Below are positions 1-9,103 of a stretch of DNA of 64,000 nt, one piece after another. The stretch is taken from assembly GCF_030077735.1 (NCBI RefSeq), contig NZ_JASJEU010000024.1, positions 186,001 to 250,000 of the forward strand, read 5' to 3'. Position numbers and translations under genes: made by a program. This DNA is from Gordonibacter faecis. GTDB lineage: Bacteria > Actinomycetota > Coriobacteriia > Coriobacteriales > Eggerthellaceae. The notes beneath the pieces were generated by a model. It saw only the letters and a program-made list of their open reading frames with translations, ran no database searches and had not been told where the DNA came from. Within the stretch, counting starts at the first letter, position 1; every line of letters begins with the position of its first letter.

Positions 1-758
1 GTAAGACCAGTCATAGCAAAATACCTAAAAAGAGCATCTGTATAGTCTCTTGCATTTTGTTTCTTGGTTGAAAGGTATTTCTTTTCACTAAACTCGCATG
101 ATTCTCTAACAGAGTAGTTTTTGTTCGAAAGTTCAGAACGATAAATACTTCTCGTTTCAGAATCAAATACCTTCCCAGAAAATTGGACGTACGTTTCTTT
201 CGTTATAGCCTTTTCCATCCTAAATTTTTCAATCTTCTCAATTATCAGATCAAAACTTCTATAGTCTGTAAGCTGTATTCCAAAAATCTTTATTTCGTCG
301 AAAGTAACAGAGCCGAAATAACGAATTAAACGTAATAACTCAAGATAAGGTTTACACCAAAAAATATCTCCAAGAGCCTTTGAGGCTTTTTGATATGGCG
401 AAGGCAATTGGTACTTCAACATTTGCCTCAACAAAGCTTCTTCCGGGCGCGAGGAATATAAGAATTTTTTACCTGCTTGCGTTAAAGTAATTTCTGGCCT
501 TAAGTTGATAAAACCAAGCATCTGGGGACCACGATTCACCCTATCCCTAGCAGAAAAGGCGGGATTACTTGATTCATTTTCTGTAGAGTGAAAAAAATCC
601 TCTTCAATAAGTAATTTATAATAATTACTTTGAGTGGTCTCATACCATTTATGGCCCTCCAGATTATTTATCAATAATCTAATCTCAGGAATCATTTTTT
701 CGGGAGATCGTGGTGATGTTGTAAATAGCAGCGTTCTAGTAGACCGTATTGTCCCCAT
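1..758 (-). CDS. AlwI/PleI-family type II restriction endonuclease, C-terminus cut by window
   Basis: An open frame runs from ATG at 758 off the left edge (about 252 codons visible). It starts two bases after the stop of the adenine methylase, so the two form an operon. The visible part has the family's landmarks as I remember them: an N-terminal block TTSPRSPEKMIPEI, then NPAFSARDRVNRGPQMLGF, LTQAGKKFL, LRQMLKYQLPSPY, and KPYLELLRLIRYFGS followed by FDEIKIFGIQL. These match the specificity half of the AlwI/PleI/MlyI/BstNBI enzymes, which cut outside asymmetric sites such as GGATC or GAGTC. The PD-(D/E)XK cleavage half would be in the missing part. Base composition is far more AT-rich than the housekeeping genes, which suggests transfer. 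The family call is firm; the exact recognition site is not. Confidence 0.85.
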   Translation of the reverse strand, partial: MGTIRSTRTLLFTTSPRSPEKMIPEIRLLINNLEGHKWYETTQSNYYKLLIEEDFFHSTENESSNPAFSARDRVNRGPQMLGFINLRPEITLTQAGKKFLYSSRPEEALLRQMLKYQLPSPYQKASKALGDIFWCKPYLELLRLIRYFGSVTFDEIKIFGIQLTDYRSFDLIIEKIEKFRMEKAITKETYVQFSGKVFDSETRSIYRSELSNKNYSVRESCEFSEKKYLSTKKQNARDYTDALFRYFAMTGL

Positions 759-760
759 AC

Positions 761-1633
761 CTAACTCTTCCAATAATTTGAAATTATGATATGTTTACTC
801 TCAGATTTAAATCGATTGCGTATATTAACTGAATATGTCTTATCATATTCATCAATTATATACTTCGAATACAGCGACACTGTCAGATCGGTTTTCCCAA
901 TTACCATCAAAGCATTACACTGAAGAGATTCAAAAGCTTCGGCTAACCGTTTATGCTCACGCTCTGTAAAACCATCTAACGTTTCTTTATTACCGTAATC
1001 TGAGAAAACACAGTCGTATGGAGGATCCAAAAAGACAAAATCGTTTCTGTCACACATTTGAAAGACATTTTGGTAATCGCCACACATCATTTTTGTTCTA
1101 GAAAGAAGTTCGATATGGTCAGGAGTTATAAGATGCGTATTAAAATGCTTATATCTACCATAGGGAACATTATACTCTCCGTTCTTGTTATAACGGATCA
1201 TTCCGGAATAAGCTGTCTTATTTATGAAGTAGTATAAAGTGGCAGATGTATATGTGGGCTGCTCGAGCCCATTAAACATACGCCTCATTGTGTAGTAAAG
1301 TTCTTCGTTTGGATCAAGGACACGACTAGAAGGATTTTTTCTTTTCTCTGCATCATATACTGCCCTGTTGGATTCATATATTTCCTGCAAATGTGATAAT
1401 TCCGATCGCACTCTTGGATAGTCATCCCGTAAACCAACATAAAAACCCATTAACCGTTCATTCAAATCATTTACGATTGCATTGCGCGGGGCAAGATGAA
1501 AAAAGAGAGCCCCTCCACCAAAAAATGGTTCAATATAACGGTTGAACTCAGAAGGCAGATATGGCTCAATAAAACCAATTTCCTTAGATTTTCCTCCACG
1601 ATATTTTAAGATAGGTTTAATTTTATTCTCCAT
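761..1633 (-). CDS. dam: D12-class (Dam-type) DNA N6-adenine methyltransferase
   Basis: This 290-residue protein is a Dam/DpnM-type N6-adenine methyltransferase, which transfers a methyl group from S-adenosylmethionine to adenine, usually in GATC. Visible motifs are the N-terminal KYRGGKSK, the SAM-binding PFFGGGALFF near residues 36-45, and the catalytic DPPY in FVFLDPPYD near residue 203. Length fits the family. It directly precedes the restriction gene and is its evident partner: methylating GATC would also protect a GGATC site on both strands. The gene is AT-rich like its partner. The ribosome-binding site is weak (GCGAAACGATA before ATG). That it methylates GATC is inferred from the family, not shown. 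Confidence 0.9.
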   Translation of the reverse strand: MENKIKPILKYRGGKSKEIGFIEPYLPSEFNRYIEPFFGGGALFFHLAPRNAIVNDLNERLMGFYVGLRDDYPRVRSELSHLQEIYESNRAVYDAEKRKNPSSRVLDPNEELYYTMRRMFNGLEQPTYTSATLYYFINKTAYSGMIRYNKNGEYNVPYGRYKHFNTHLITPDHIELLSRTKMMCGDYQNVFQMCDRNDFVFLDPPYDCVFSDYGNKETLDGFTEREHKRLAEAFESLQCNALMVIGKTDLTVSLYSKYIIDEYDKTYSVNIRNRFKSESKHIIISNYWKS

Positions 1634-1686
1634 TATCGTTTCGCATCACAATGCAACACATAGTTAGTTTTTATAAGCATCTCTAG

Positions 1687-1715
1687 TTTATGTCACAGTT
1701 GCGAAAAATCGTCAA
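1687..1715 (-). promoter_or_regulatory. candidate promoter of the restriction-modification pair
   Basis: Reading the minus strand there is a TTGACG hexamer (1715-1710), a 17-base spacer and CATAAA (1692-1687), about 55 bases before the methylase start. The -35 box is good and the -10 box is mediocre. Confidence 0.4.
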
Positions 1716-1993
1716 TCCGTCACCAGAATCCATCATCAGCGTACTGTATTCAGTTGATCATTTTCGTGACACGCGTACGTTGTAAAACAGTATAGATTCT
1801 ACCCATTCGATGCTCAAAGAATTAAAACATCGAAAGGGAACAGTCACGATTTTAAAAACTTAAACAGATTTTGGCTTGTGGATAGTTTAAGGATAGACTA
1901 TAAACGCCATGATACATCACTTATAAACGATTGGTAGCTCATATCGATAAAGGCAACAAAAGCCGTTCAGCTATCAAACGAACAGTAACAGTC
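1716..1993. other. AT-rich intergenic gap without recognised features
   Basis: Together with the promoter region this gap is about 360 bases. No convincing gene, RNA or terminator was seen. It marks the boundary between the AT-rich restriction-modification block and the GC-rich chromosome. Confidence 0.5.
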
Positions 1994-2524
1994 CTATTCT
2001 CCGCGCACTTTCCGTAGGGAAATCGTGGAGGCAACGAAGGGCAGAAACGAGCACACGAAACCGGCGAGGGCAACAAACGCAACAATAAGAATTACCCACG
2101 ACCATACCTCGTGACCTTGCGAGGAAAGGCATTCTTCCAGCACAAGCAGCATAATAGCCATAGGCCCACAGATGAATGCCATCCATCCCATGCGCGCCCG
2201 ACTTGACGACAGTGTATCGACTCTCGATTCGTCGTCGGTATAAAGCGGCGTGGTTCCTGCCTCGGCGCGCAAAATCTGCCAGCTGGGACCCGTGACTACC
2301 GGCTCCCAGCCTCCGGCGCGGAAGATTTCCTGCGCCTCGGCAGAAAAATCGTGCTCGTAATCAATTTCATAGTCGTATGCATGTGGTTCTCCCTGTTCAA
2401 AGCGGTAAAGTAGCGCGCTATTCAAGTCCACCACATGCCACCCCTGCGCACTCATGCGCTTGAGCAGCGCGGTGTCATGCGCAGGCATCATCGACAGGCC
2501 GCCGCACAACCTATACTTCGCCAT
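1994..2524 (-). CDS. DUF2812-type membrane protein, partner of PadR regulator
   Basis: The protein is about 176 residues from ATG 2524 (MAKYRLCGG), which is preferred over an upstream in-frame start that would lie deep inside the padR gene. The N-terminal soluble part has the DUF2812 pattern (LxxMSAQGWHVVDLN, a W/Y-rich stretch, then YDYEIDYEHDF and AGGWEPV), followed by two membrane segments near residues 120-140 and 150-172. It overlaps the upstream padR gene by 14 bases, so the two are translationally coupled. DUF2812 proteins commonly sit beside PadR regulators and are thought to take part in the response the regulator controls. The molecular function is unknown. Confidence 0.75.
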   Translation of the reverse strand: MAKYRLCGGLSMMPAHDTALLKRMSAQGWHVVDLNSALLYRFEQGEPHAYDYEIDYEHDFSAEAQEIFRAGGWEPVVTGPSWQILRAEAGTTPLYTDDESRVDTLSSSRARMGWMAFICGPMAIMLLVLEECLSSQGHEVWSWVILIVAFVALAGFVCSFLPFVASTISLRKVRGE

Positions 2525-2885
2525 GATTTTCCTCCGTCGTTGCGCCCAGTCGCTCTTCCGCCATCGCAATCAGTCGCTTGCGTCGCGTGAGGTCATGTTG
2601 CAACACACAGCGACCCTCGTCGGTGGCGACATACAAAATGCGCGCGACACCTTCGCCTGCTTCGTCATCCCCCGCGTCGTCGGCAACTTCCACAATCCAG
2701 CCTGCAGCTTTCAGCTTTTTGAGCGTCGTGTACATGGTGGCGGGACCAATTTCCACCTCGCCTTGTAGGGATTCCTTTACCACCTGCATAATGCGATACC
2801 CATGCACCGGCTCAAGCGTAGCCATGAGGATAAGAAAGATGCTATCGGAAAGCTCCCCCGTTTCGTACGGGCTGCGCTTCGCCAT
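2511..2885 (-). CDS. PadR-family transcriptional regulator
   Basis: This 124-residue winged-helix protein has the PadR signature: FLILMATLEPVHGYRIMQ, EIGPATMYTTLKKLKAAGWI, then a short C-terminal dimerisation helix (LTRRKRLIAMAEERLG). PadR proteins are usually ligand-responsive repressors of a neighbouring membrane or stress gene and of themselves. A perfect inverted repeat lies just upstream of the start and is the likely operator. The gene overlaps the DUF2812 gene, so regulator and target form one transcript. The ligand cannot be guessed. Confidence 0.88.
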   Translation of the reverse strand: MAKRSPYETGELSDSIFLILMATLEPVHGYRIMQVVKESLQGEVEIGPATMYTTLKKLKAAGWIVEVADDAGDDEAGEGVARILYVATDEGRCVLQHDLTRRKRLIAMAEERLGATTEENHGEV

Positions 2886-2898
2886 CGTGCTCCTTTCA

Positions 2899-2917
2899 TA
2901 TATCCATAATGGATATA
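2899..2917. promoter_or_regulatory. perfect inverted repeat, likely PadR operator
   Basis: TATATCCAT-A-ATGGATATA is a perfect 9-bp inverted repeat around one base, 14 bases upstream of the padR start. Its position suggests autoregulation, as is usual for PadR proteins. Confidence 0.65.
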
Positions 2918-3014
2918 GTATGATACACTTGCGTTGCTTGCAAGCAGAACGGCCTGATTAAACCACTATACCCCAACCAGAGGGCCCTGCTCTCGCAACG
3001 GAAGGAATGAAACC

Positions 3015-3335
3015 ATGACCAATGTATGCAGTGATGATGTGCGCCCACCTCTATCGAAAAAGACCACGGCGGAAAAGAGAGATACCATTTTTGTACTGGT
3101 TATGGCCCTTATAGCCGCAGCATCGTTCATCTGGTACTTTGTGAAACTCGCGCTCGGAGATGCGGAAGGGGCCGAACGTCTTGTTCCGCTTGTCACCATT
3201 CTCTTCTTCACCTCTGTAGGCTTTGATCAAAAGAAAGAGACAACAAGCCCCGGAGTACATGCGTTAACTAACGTGAACTGGGTGCTCATGTGTGCGTTCG
3301 CACTCACGATAATTATCCCACTGCTGATGAAGTAG
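3015..3335 (+). CDS. small membrane protein of unknown function
   Basis: This 106-residue protein begins at ATG 3015 after a good ribosome-binding site (GGAAGGAATGAAACC). The N-terminus is charged (KKTTAEKRD), followed by hydrophobic segments near residues 23-46, a short one near 55-66 (LVPLVTILFF), and one at the C-terminus near 85-104. I do not recognise a family. It is transcribed divergently from padR and ends just before an inverted repeat. Confidence 0.65.
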   Translation: MTNVCSDDVRPPLSKKTTAEKRDTIFVLVMALIAAASFIWYFVKLALGDAEGAERLVPLVTILFFTSVGFDQKKETTSPGVHALTNVNWVLMCAFALTIIIPLLMK

Positions 3336-3345
3336 CCACGCACCC

Positions 3346-3402
3346 TGTCATCCTAAGCGCGGAGCGCCGCAAGCGCCACTTCGTACGCGATGACAGGGGG
3401 TG
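3346..3402. repeat. degenerate TGTCATCC...GATGACAG intergenic repeat
   Basis: An imperfect inverted repeat that begins CTGTCATCCTAAGCG and ends CGATGACAGG, lying between the 3015-3335 gene and the convergent smc stop. It belongs to the same family as the copies at 9454-9614, 43394-43426 and 44425-44473. It may also act as a bidirectional terminator. Confidence 0.6.
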
Positions 3403-3405
3403 AGA

Positions 3406-6400
3406 TTATTCCGCGTGGGCCAGGGCGTGTTCGAGTTTTTGGCTGACTACCTTGGTGACGCCGTCGGCTTGCATGGAGACGCCGAAAAGGACGTCGGCCA
3501 TTTCCATGGTGCGGCGCTGGTGGGTGATCATGATGAGCTGCGTGGAGTCGCGCAGCGTTTGGAGGTAAGCCGTGAGGCGGCGCAGGTTCGAGTCGTCGAG
3601 CGCGGCTTCCACCTCGTCGAGGATGTAGAACGGTGTGGCGCGAATGCGATACACCGCGAACAGCAGCGCGAGTGCCGTGAGCGACTTCTCGCCGCCAGAC
3701 ATGAGCATCATCTTCGTGATGCGCTTACCGCGCGGCTGGGCCGTCACTTCCACGCCGGTGTTTTCCAAGTCCTCGGGATCCACGAGTGAGAGTTCCGCCG
3801 ACCCACCGGGGAACAGCACGGCAAATATTTCGCTGAAGTTTTTGCTAACCGCCTCGAACGTACGGATGAAGTCGTCTTTCATGCGGGCGTCAATGACGCG
3901 CACGATTTTGCCGAGCGCGCGGCGAGCGCCTTCGAGGTCGGCAAGCTGAGCGGCCAGGTAGTCGTAGCGCTCACGCAGGCGCTCGTATTCTTCGGCGGCA
4001 TCCGGGTTGATGGTGCCCATGTTCGCGATGCGGCGGCGCAGCTTGAACGCCTGGTCTTCCACCGCTCCCCTATCCTCCAGGGCCGGCAGATCGAGCGCAT
4101 GGTCGAGCGGCGTCTTGCAGTCGTGGACGATGGCGTTCACCGCGGCCTCTACCTGCACTTCCAGGCGCCCCTTGTCGACGCGGGCCTGACCCATGCGGGC
4201 GTTGGTCTCATCGAAGGCGTCGTGCGCGGCGCGGGCGGCGGCGCGAGCCTCGTTCGCGGCGGCGTGCATGCCACCGGCGGCGTCCTGGGCAGCGTTTGCG
4301 GCGTCTTCCAACGCACGGGTGCGGCGGCGAGCGCCTTCGGCCAGGTCATCCAGCACGGCCAGCAGCGGCTCCACGCGTCGCTGCGCTACCCGCTTGCGCA
4401 CCAGACCTTCGCGCGCCTCAATGTCGGCGGCATCGGCCTGGGCGATATCGCGCTCACGGGCATCCACGATGCGGGCAGCATACGTTTCGCGCTCGGCCAG
4501 CGTGGCCGCCTTAAGCTTGGCCTCGTTGAGCGCCTCGTTCAGGCGCGCGGCCTCTTTGCGCAGAGGCACCACGGCATCCTGCTTTTCAGCCAAGGTTTCG
4601 CGGGCCTCGTCCATGGCGCGCTCAAGCGCTTCGACGCGCCGCGCAAGCTCTTCCACGTTGGGGCGCGCATCAGCCACGGCGCGGTCGGCTTCGGCACGTT
4701 GACGCTCCACGTCTTCCAGTTCGCGGCGCACCGAGACAAGGCGCGCTTCGGCCTGTTCTGCGTCGGCGGTGGCCGACTGCACGGTGCCGCGCAACTCAGC
4801 CAGCTCCTGCGACAGCTTCAAGCTTTCCGTCTGGGCGGCGCGGTAGGCCTCTTCGGCCTGGCGAGCAGCTTCTTCAGCACCAGTGCGCTCACGTTCGGCC
4901 GCAGACAGCTGTCCGCGCAGCTCTTCCAGGTGACGGTGGCGCGCAAGCACGCCTTCGCCCTCCGCATCGGCGGCACCCGGCACCCACACCTTGCCGCTCG
5001 GCCACACCACGCGGCCATCGGGCGCCGCAAAACGCAGGCGCGCCGCGTCGCGCGCGTGAGCAGCAAGCGCTTCGTCGAAGCTCTCACACACCACCACATC
5101 GCCCAGAAGCGCTTCAACCGCGCGCGCAGCCTCGGCCGGATAGGTGAGTTCATCCACAAGCGCGCGACCCACCGTGGTATGGCGGGCGGGCGTGCGGACG
5201 CATGATGCCTCGTCGGTGCGCATGACCAGCGCCACATCGCCCGACTCACCGCGCTCGGTGAGCGCATCGGCAGCGGTACGCGCCGCAGCGGCGTCGTGCA
5301 CAAGCAGCGCCGCCACATCAGCGCCCAGAAGCCGCTCAACAAGCGCCTCCAAGCCTTCCGGTGCCGACACGGCGTGCGACAGCGGCGCAATACCGCAGGC
5401 GAGTTCGTCCTCATGTTCCAACAGCCACGAAAGCGCAGGGCCCGCCGCCTGGCTCGCGCGCTCCAGCTCTTCCATGCCCTTGATCTGCGACGCCAGCAAA
5501 CGTTCGGCATCGCGCGCCTCGTCAAGCGCCGCGCGCGCCGTCTCGCGGGCTGTAAACGCCGCGCCCACCCGCTCGCGCGCCACGCGCTCGCGCTCCGCAA
5601 GCGCGGAAAGCGCCGCAGTGCGCTCTTCGGCAACCCGCGCGCGCTCGGTAGCCTCCACCTGCGCGTGTTTGAGTTGCAACTCCAACTCCTGGCGCCGGCC
5701 GTCAACCAGCTTCACGTGCGCCAAGCCGTTTGACAGCGCCTCCTGCGTGGCCGCCTGATCGCGCTTCGCCTGGTCGCGATCGCGCTCCTGCGTGCGGCGC
5801 AGAGCCGTAAGCTCCTCCACCTCGCGCTCGAGCGCTCGACGGCGCTCAGCAGCCTGGGAGCGCTCAGCAGCTAGGCGTTCCACCTGTTCATCAGCACGCG
5901 CTCGCGCTCCGCGCACCTCTTCCACCTGAGCCGCAGCCTGCGCCCGCTCAGCCTCAGCTGTGGCGCGCTTCGCCTTGCCCGCCTCCAGCTCCACGCGCAA
6001 CTCCGCCTCGCGGTCCTGCGCGGCGCGGCGCTTCTCGCGCAACAGCAGCGTGGCGCCGTCGAAGCGCTCCACCGCCGATGTAGCCCGCCGGTGACTCTTC
6101 GCCAACTCACCCGCGTCCGCGCTCTCACGACGAATGCGTTCCTGCAACTCTTCTGCACGCGCCTCGGCCTCGGCAATAGCAGCCTTACGCGTTGCCAACT
6201 CCTCGTCGAGCGCCTGCTCACGCGCCACCGCTTCATCCCACGCGCGCTGGAGCACCCGCAGATCATCCACCGCCAGCGCCAGCGTGAGTTCCGAAAGCTC
6301 GGCCGAAAGCTCCTGGTAGGCCCGCGCGCGCTTCGCCTTGCGCTCAAGCGGCCCCAGCTGACGTTCCACCTCGGCCACCACGTCTTTCACGCGCGTGAGG

Positions 6401-6960
6401 TGCGCGTCCATGTGCTCCAGCTTGCGCTCGCTTTTCGCTTTGCGCTGCTTGTGCTTGAGAACGCCCGCCGCTTCCTCAATGAGCGCGCGACGGTCTTCCG
6501 GCTTCGATTGCAGAATGGAATCGAGCGAGCCCTGACTAATAATAGAGTGCGTGCCCGTGCCCAATCCCGTGTCGTGCAGGATGTCGAGCACGTCCATGCG
6601 GCGCGCCGTGGTGCCGTTGATCAGGTATTCGCTTTCGCCGGAGCGATACATGCGCCGCGTGATGGCCACTTCGGAAAAATCGACTGGCAGCGTGCCGTCC
6701 GAGTTGTCCAGCACCAGGTCAACCTCGGCAATGCCCACCGGCTTGCGCGCCGACGAGCCCGCGAAAATAACGTCCTCCATGGCCTGGCCGCGCAGGTTCT
6801 TCGCGTTGCGCTCACCCAGCACCCAGAGCACCGCATCGGAAATGTTCGACTTGCCGGAGCCATTCGGCCCCACCACCGCCGTGATGCCCGGCTCAAGCGA
6901 CAGCGCGCTGCGGTCGGCAAACGATTTGAATCCTTTGAGAACAAGCGACTTCAGGTACAC
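3406..6960 (-). CDS. smc: chromosome segregation ATPase SMC
   Basis: This 1,184-residue protein is a full-length SMC, the ATPase arm of the condensin that organises and segregates the nucleoid together with ScpA and ScpB (both encoded at 48.7-50.4 kb). The Walker A GPNGSGKSN lies at residues 31-39. Two very long Ala/Arg/Glu-rich coiled coils flank a hinge near 510-640. The signature LMSGGEKSLTAL and Walker B FYILDEVEAALDD are near the C-terminus. The start MYLKSLVLKGFKSFADR is the standard SMC N-terminus. It follows rnc by 4 bases, as in many Gram-positives. A parS site, where ParB loads SMC, lies 8 kb away. Confidence 0.98.
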   Translation of the reverse strand: MYLKSLVLKGFKSFADRSALSLEPGITAVVGPNGSGKSNISDAVLWVLGERNAKNLRGQAMEDVIFAGSSARKPVGIAEVDLVLDNSDGTLPVDFSEVAITRRMYRSGESEYLINGTTARRMDVLDILHDTGLGTGTHSIISQGSLDSILQSKPEDRRALIEEAAGVLKHKQRKAKSERKLEHMDAHLTRVKDVVAEVERQLGPLERKAKRARAYQELSAELSELTLALAVDDLRVLQRAWDEAVAREQALDEELATRKAAIAEAEARAEELQERIRRESADAGELAKSHRRATSAVERFDGATLLLREKRRAAQDREAELRVELEAGKAKRATAEAERAQAAAQVEEVRGARARADEQVERLAAERSQAAERRRALEREVEELTALRRTQERDRDQAKRDQAATQEALSNGLAHVKLVDGRRQELELQLKHAQVEATERARVAEERTAALSALAERERVARERVGAAFTARETARAALDEARDAERLLASQIKGMEELERASQAAGPALSWLLEHEDELACGIAPLSHAVSAPEGLEALVERLLGADVAALLVHDAAAARTAADALTERGESGDVALVMRTDEASCVRTPARHTTVGRALVDELTYPAEAARAVEALLGDVVVCESFDEALAAHARDAARLRFAAPDGRVVWPSGKVWVPGAADAEGEGVLARHRHLEELRGQLSAAERERTGAEEAARQAEEAYRAAQTESLKLSQELAELRGTVQSATADAEQAEARLVSVRRELEDVERQRAEADRAVADARPNVEELARRVEALERAMDEARETLAEKQDAVVPLRKEAARLNEALNEAKLKAATLAERETYAARIVDARERDIAQADAADIEAREGLVRKRVAQRRVEPLLAVLDDLAEGARRRTRALEDAANAAQDAAGGMHAAANEARAAARAAHDAFDETNARMGQARVDKGRLEVQVEAAVNAIVHDCKTPLDHALDLPALEDRGAVEDQAFKLRRRIANMGTINPDAAEEYERLRERYDYLAAQLADLEGARRALGKIVRVIDARMKDDFIRTFEAVSKNFSEIFAVLFPGGSAELSLVDPEDLENTGVEVTAQPRGKRITKMMLMSGGEKSLTALALLFAVYRIRATPFYILDEVEAALDDSNLRRLTAYLQTLRDSTQLIMITHQRRTMEMADVLFGVSMQADGVTKVVSQKLEHALAHAE

Positions 6961-6964
6961 AGGC

Positions 6965-7810
6965 CTACCCCTGCTTGCGCTGTTTGGCCTGGGCGCGCTC
7001 GTTTTTCTTGCGCGCCTTTTCCTCGGCCCTCGCAGCCGCCTTCTCCGCCTTCGCCAGCTTGGCCGCCTCGGCCTTCTCGGCGCGCGTCTCTTCGTCTACG
7101 CCCAAGCCGAAGAACTCGCCCAAACGAGCCAGCGTGCTCTTCGCCGCCTGACTTTCGGCTTCCTTCTTCGTGCGGCCGGTACCGCGCGCAAGGCCCTGGC
7201 TGCCGGCAAACACCTGCGCCACAAACGTGCGGTCGTGCGGCGGGCCCTGCGTCTCCACCAGCTTATACGTGGGCGTGATGCCGTCTTCTTGCAGCTTTTC
7301 CTGCAGCGCGCTTTTGGGGTTTTCCGGCTCGCGCGCCATGTCCATGGACATGCGCGGGATGAGGGTACGCTCCACAAACGTGCACGCCGCCTCAATGCCG
7401 CCGTCCAGATACAGCGCCGCTACCACGGCTTCGTATACGTTTTCCAGCGCCGAGTGCAGCCCGCGCTTGCCCGTGCCCGTCTCCGACGAGCCGAACACAA
7501 TAATGTCGGCGAACCCAAGGCCCGCGGCCACATCCGACAGGCTCGCTCCCGACACGAGCGCCACCTTGATGCGCGTGAGCCCGCCTTCGTCCAGGTCATG
7601 GAAGCGATGGAAGGCGATGGAGGCCACAATGGCGCCCAGTATGCTGTCGCCAAGAAACTCTAGGCGCTCGTAGGAGTACTTGACGGACTTTCCCTCGGTC
7701 GCCGAGGGATGAGTGATGGCAGAGAGCAAAAGGTGCTCGCTATCGAAACGGTAGTCGAGTATCTCTTGCGCTCTGGCCAGCTTACGCTCTTGCTCTTCGG
7801 TCAGTGTCAT
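6965..7810 (-). CDS. rnc: ribonuclease III
   Basis: This is the double-strand-specific RNase for rRNA and mRNA processing. It is 281 residues long, against about 225-240 for most bacteria. The catalytic signature ERLEFLGDSIL is at residues 48-58. The second acidic cluster ENVYEAVVAALYLDGG is near 115-130, and a double-stranded-RNA-binding domain spans about 165-235. The extra length is a lysine/alanine-rich tail (about 240-281) that probably adds RNA affinity. It sits between plsX and smc in the conserved cluster, but acpP, which often lies here, is absent. Confidence 0.97.
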   Translation of the reverse strand: MTLTEEQERKLARAQEILDYRFDSEHLLLSAITHPSATEGKSVKYSYERLEFLGDSILGAIVASIAFHRFHDLDEGGLTRIKVALVSGASLSDVAAGLGFADIIVFGSSETGTGKRGLHSALENVYEAVVAALYLDGGIEAACTFVERTLIPRMSMDMAREPENPKSALQEKLQEDGITPTYKLVETQGPPHDRTFVAQVFAGSQGLARGTGRTKKEAESQAAKSTLARLGEFFGLGVDEETRAEKAEAAKLAKAEKAAARAEEKARKKNERAQAKQRKQG

Positions 7811-7955
7811 GAAGAATCGGCCCTCTATAGGTTGTGCGTTGTGTTGTACAGTATTTCCCGTTGGTGCTTGTCAGCGACGCGAACTGCCCACAGCAAGGCA
7901 GCACCGTGCGCGAAGAACCCCGGCGCGGCCGGACGGCTCAAGGCTCTTCGGTCGT

Positions 7956-8969
7956 TCAGTCCATTGTAGCCGAGGACGCGCCCGCAGCCACCGTCTGCGC
8001 GATTATTTCAGAAACCTCCGCGCGCACAATGCCCGCCGTGGTCAGCACGCCATTTTTGATGGCGAAGGCGTTCGACGAGCCGTGCCCCACCAAAAGCGCT
8101 CCCTTCACGCCGAGAAGCGGCGCGCCGCCGTAGGTGTCGGGGCTCACCTGGGCCATGAGTTGCTTGAGGCCGCCTTTGATAGTGAGAGCACCCAGTTTCG
8201 TGAGCGGCGTTTTCAGCATGATGCCTTTGAGGGTTTTGAACAGGGTTTTTGACGTGCCTTCGATGGTTTTGAGGCACACGTTACCCGTGAAGCCGTCCGT
8301 GACGATGACGTCGTAGGTGGCGGCCAGAATGTCGCCACCCTCGGCGTTGCCAGCGAAGTTCGGCAGCTGCTCTTTCAGCAGCGCGTGCGCTTCCTGGGCG
8401 AACTGCGAGCCTTTGGTGTCTTCCTCGCCGATGTTGAGCAGCGCCGCGCGCGGACTGTGGATACCCACCACTTTCTCGGCGTAGATGGATGCCATCTGCG
8501 CGAATTGAACCAAGTAGGCGGGCTTGCAATCGGCGTTTGCCCCCACGTCGCACATGACCACCGGACGCACGGGCGACGGGATAACCGTGGCAAGCGCCGG
8601 GCGCGCCACGCCCTTGATGCGCCCCATGACGAGCGTTCCCGCGGCCAGACATGCACCTGTGGAGCCCGCAGAGAAGAAGCCCTGCGCCGCGCCCTCTTTC
8701 ACCAGACGGCAGCCCGCCACGATGGACGAGTCCTTCTTCTTGCGCACCGCTTCGGCCGGGTGCTCGCCCATGCCAATGACCTCGGTGGTCACACGCGCCT
8801 CGCAGCGCTCGTGCGCCGCGGCGAAAGGTTCCACCACGCGAGCGGGACCGCACAGGATAACCGTGAGGCCAGCGTCGGCCGCCAGCGCCTGGGCAACGCC
8901 TTCCAGCACCACGTCGGGCGCATGGTCGCCGCCCATGGCATCAACGGCGATACGGATGTTCTCAGACAT
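7956..8969 (-). CDS. plsX: phosphate acyltransferase PlsX
   Basis: PlsX makes acyl-phosphate from acyl-ACP for phospholipid synthesis and feeds PlsY (encoded at 33.4 kb). The start at ATG 8969 (MSENIRIAVDAMGGDHAPD) is chosen because it gives the normal N-terminus and follows GTGAGG, although the frame is open 17 codons further. Family blocks visible include AMGGDHAP, AVRKKKDSSIV, FFSAGSTGACLA, VMCDVGANADCKP and VTDGFTGNVCLK. It lies between rpmF and rnc, the classical fatty-acid/ribosome cluster. A terminator precedes it, so it may have its own promoter or depend on read-through from rpmF. Confidence 0.97.
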   Translation of the reverse strand: MSENIRIAVDAMGGDHAPDVVLEGVAQALAADAGLTVILCGPARVVEPFAAAHERCEARVTTEVIGMGEHPAEAVRKKKDSSIVAGCRLVKEGAAQGFFSAGSTGACLAAGTLVMGRIKGVARPALATVIPSPVRPVVMCDVGANADCKPAYLVQFAQMASIYAEKVVGIHSPRAALLNIGEEDTKGSQFAQEAHALLKEQLPNFAGNAEGGDILAATYDVIVTDGFTGNVCLKTIEGTSKTLFKTLKGIMLKTPLTKLGALTIKGGLKQLMAQVSPDTYGGAPLLGVKGALLVGHGSSNAFAIKNGVLTTAGIVRAEVSEIIAQTVAAGASSATMD

Positions 8970-9014
8970 GTGAAACCTCACTCTCACGACGCTTCGCAGC
9001 ATGGGCATGGGTGG

Positions 9015-9067
9015 CAACAAAGAAAGCCTCCCCGCGCATCAGCGCTGCGCTGACGTGCGAGGAGGCT
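9015..9067 (-). terminator. terminator after rpmF
   Basis: On the minus strand AGCCTCC (9067-9061) pairs with GGAGGCT (9031-9025) around further GC-rich pairing, followed by TTTCTTTGTTG. It lies between rpmF and plsX and may attenuate plsX transcription. Confidence 0.7.
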
Positions 9068-9103
9068 GTCATAGCGGCACTCATGCGCCGGGACGGGCTG
9101 GTG

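Noticed and set aside
4099..5205. Long plus-strand frame opposite smc
   Set aside because: Antisense shadow of a GC-rich coiled-coil gene; His/Arg/Gly-rich translation typical of such shadows. The same applies to frames opposite fakA (20151-21737), trpB2 (57882-59669) and the rnc/smc junction (6091-7278).
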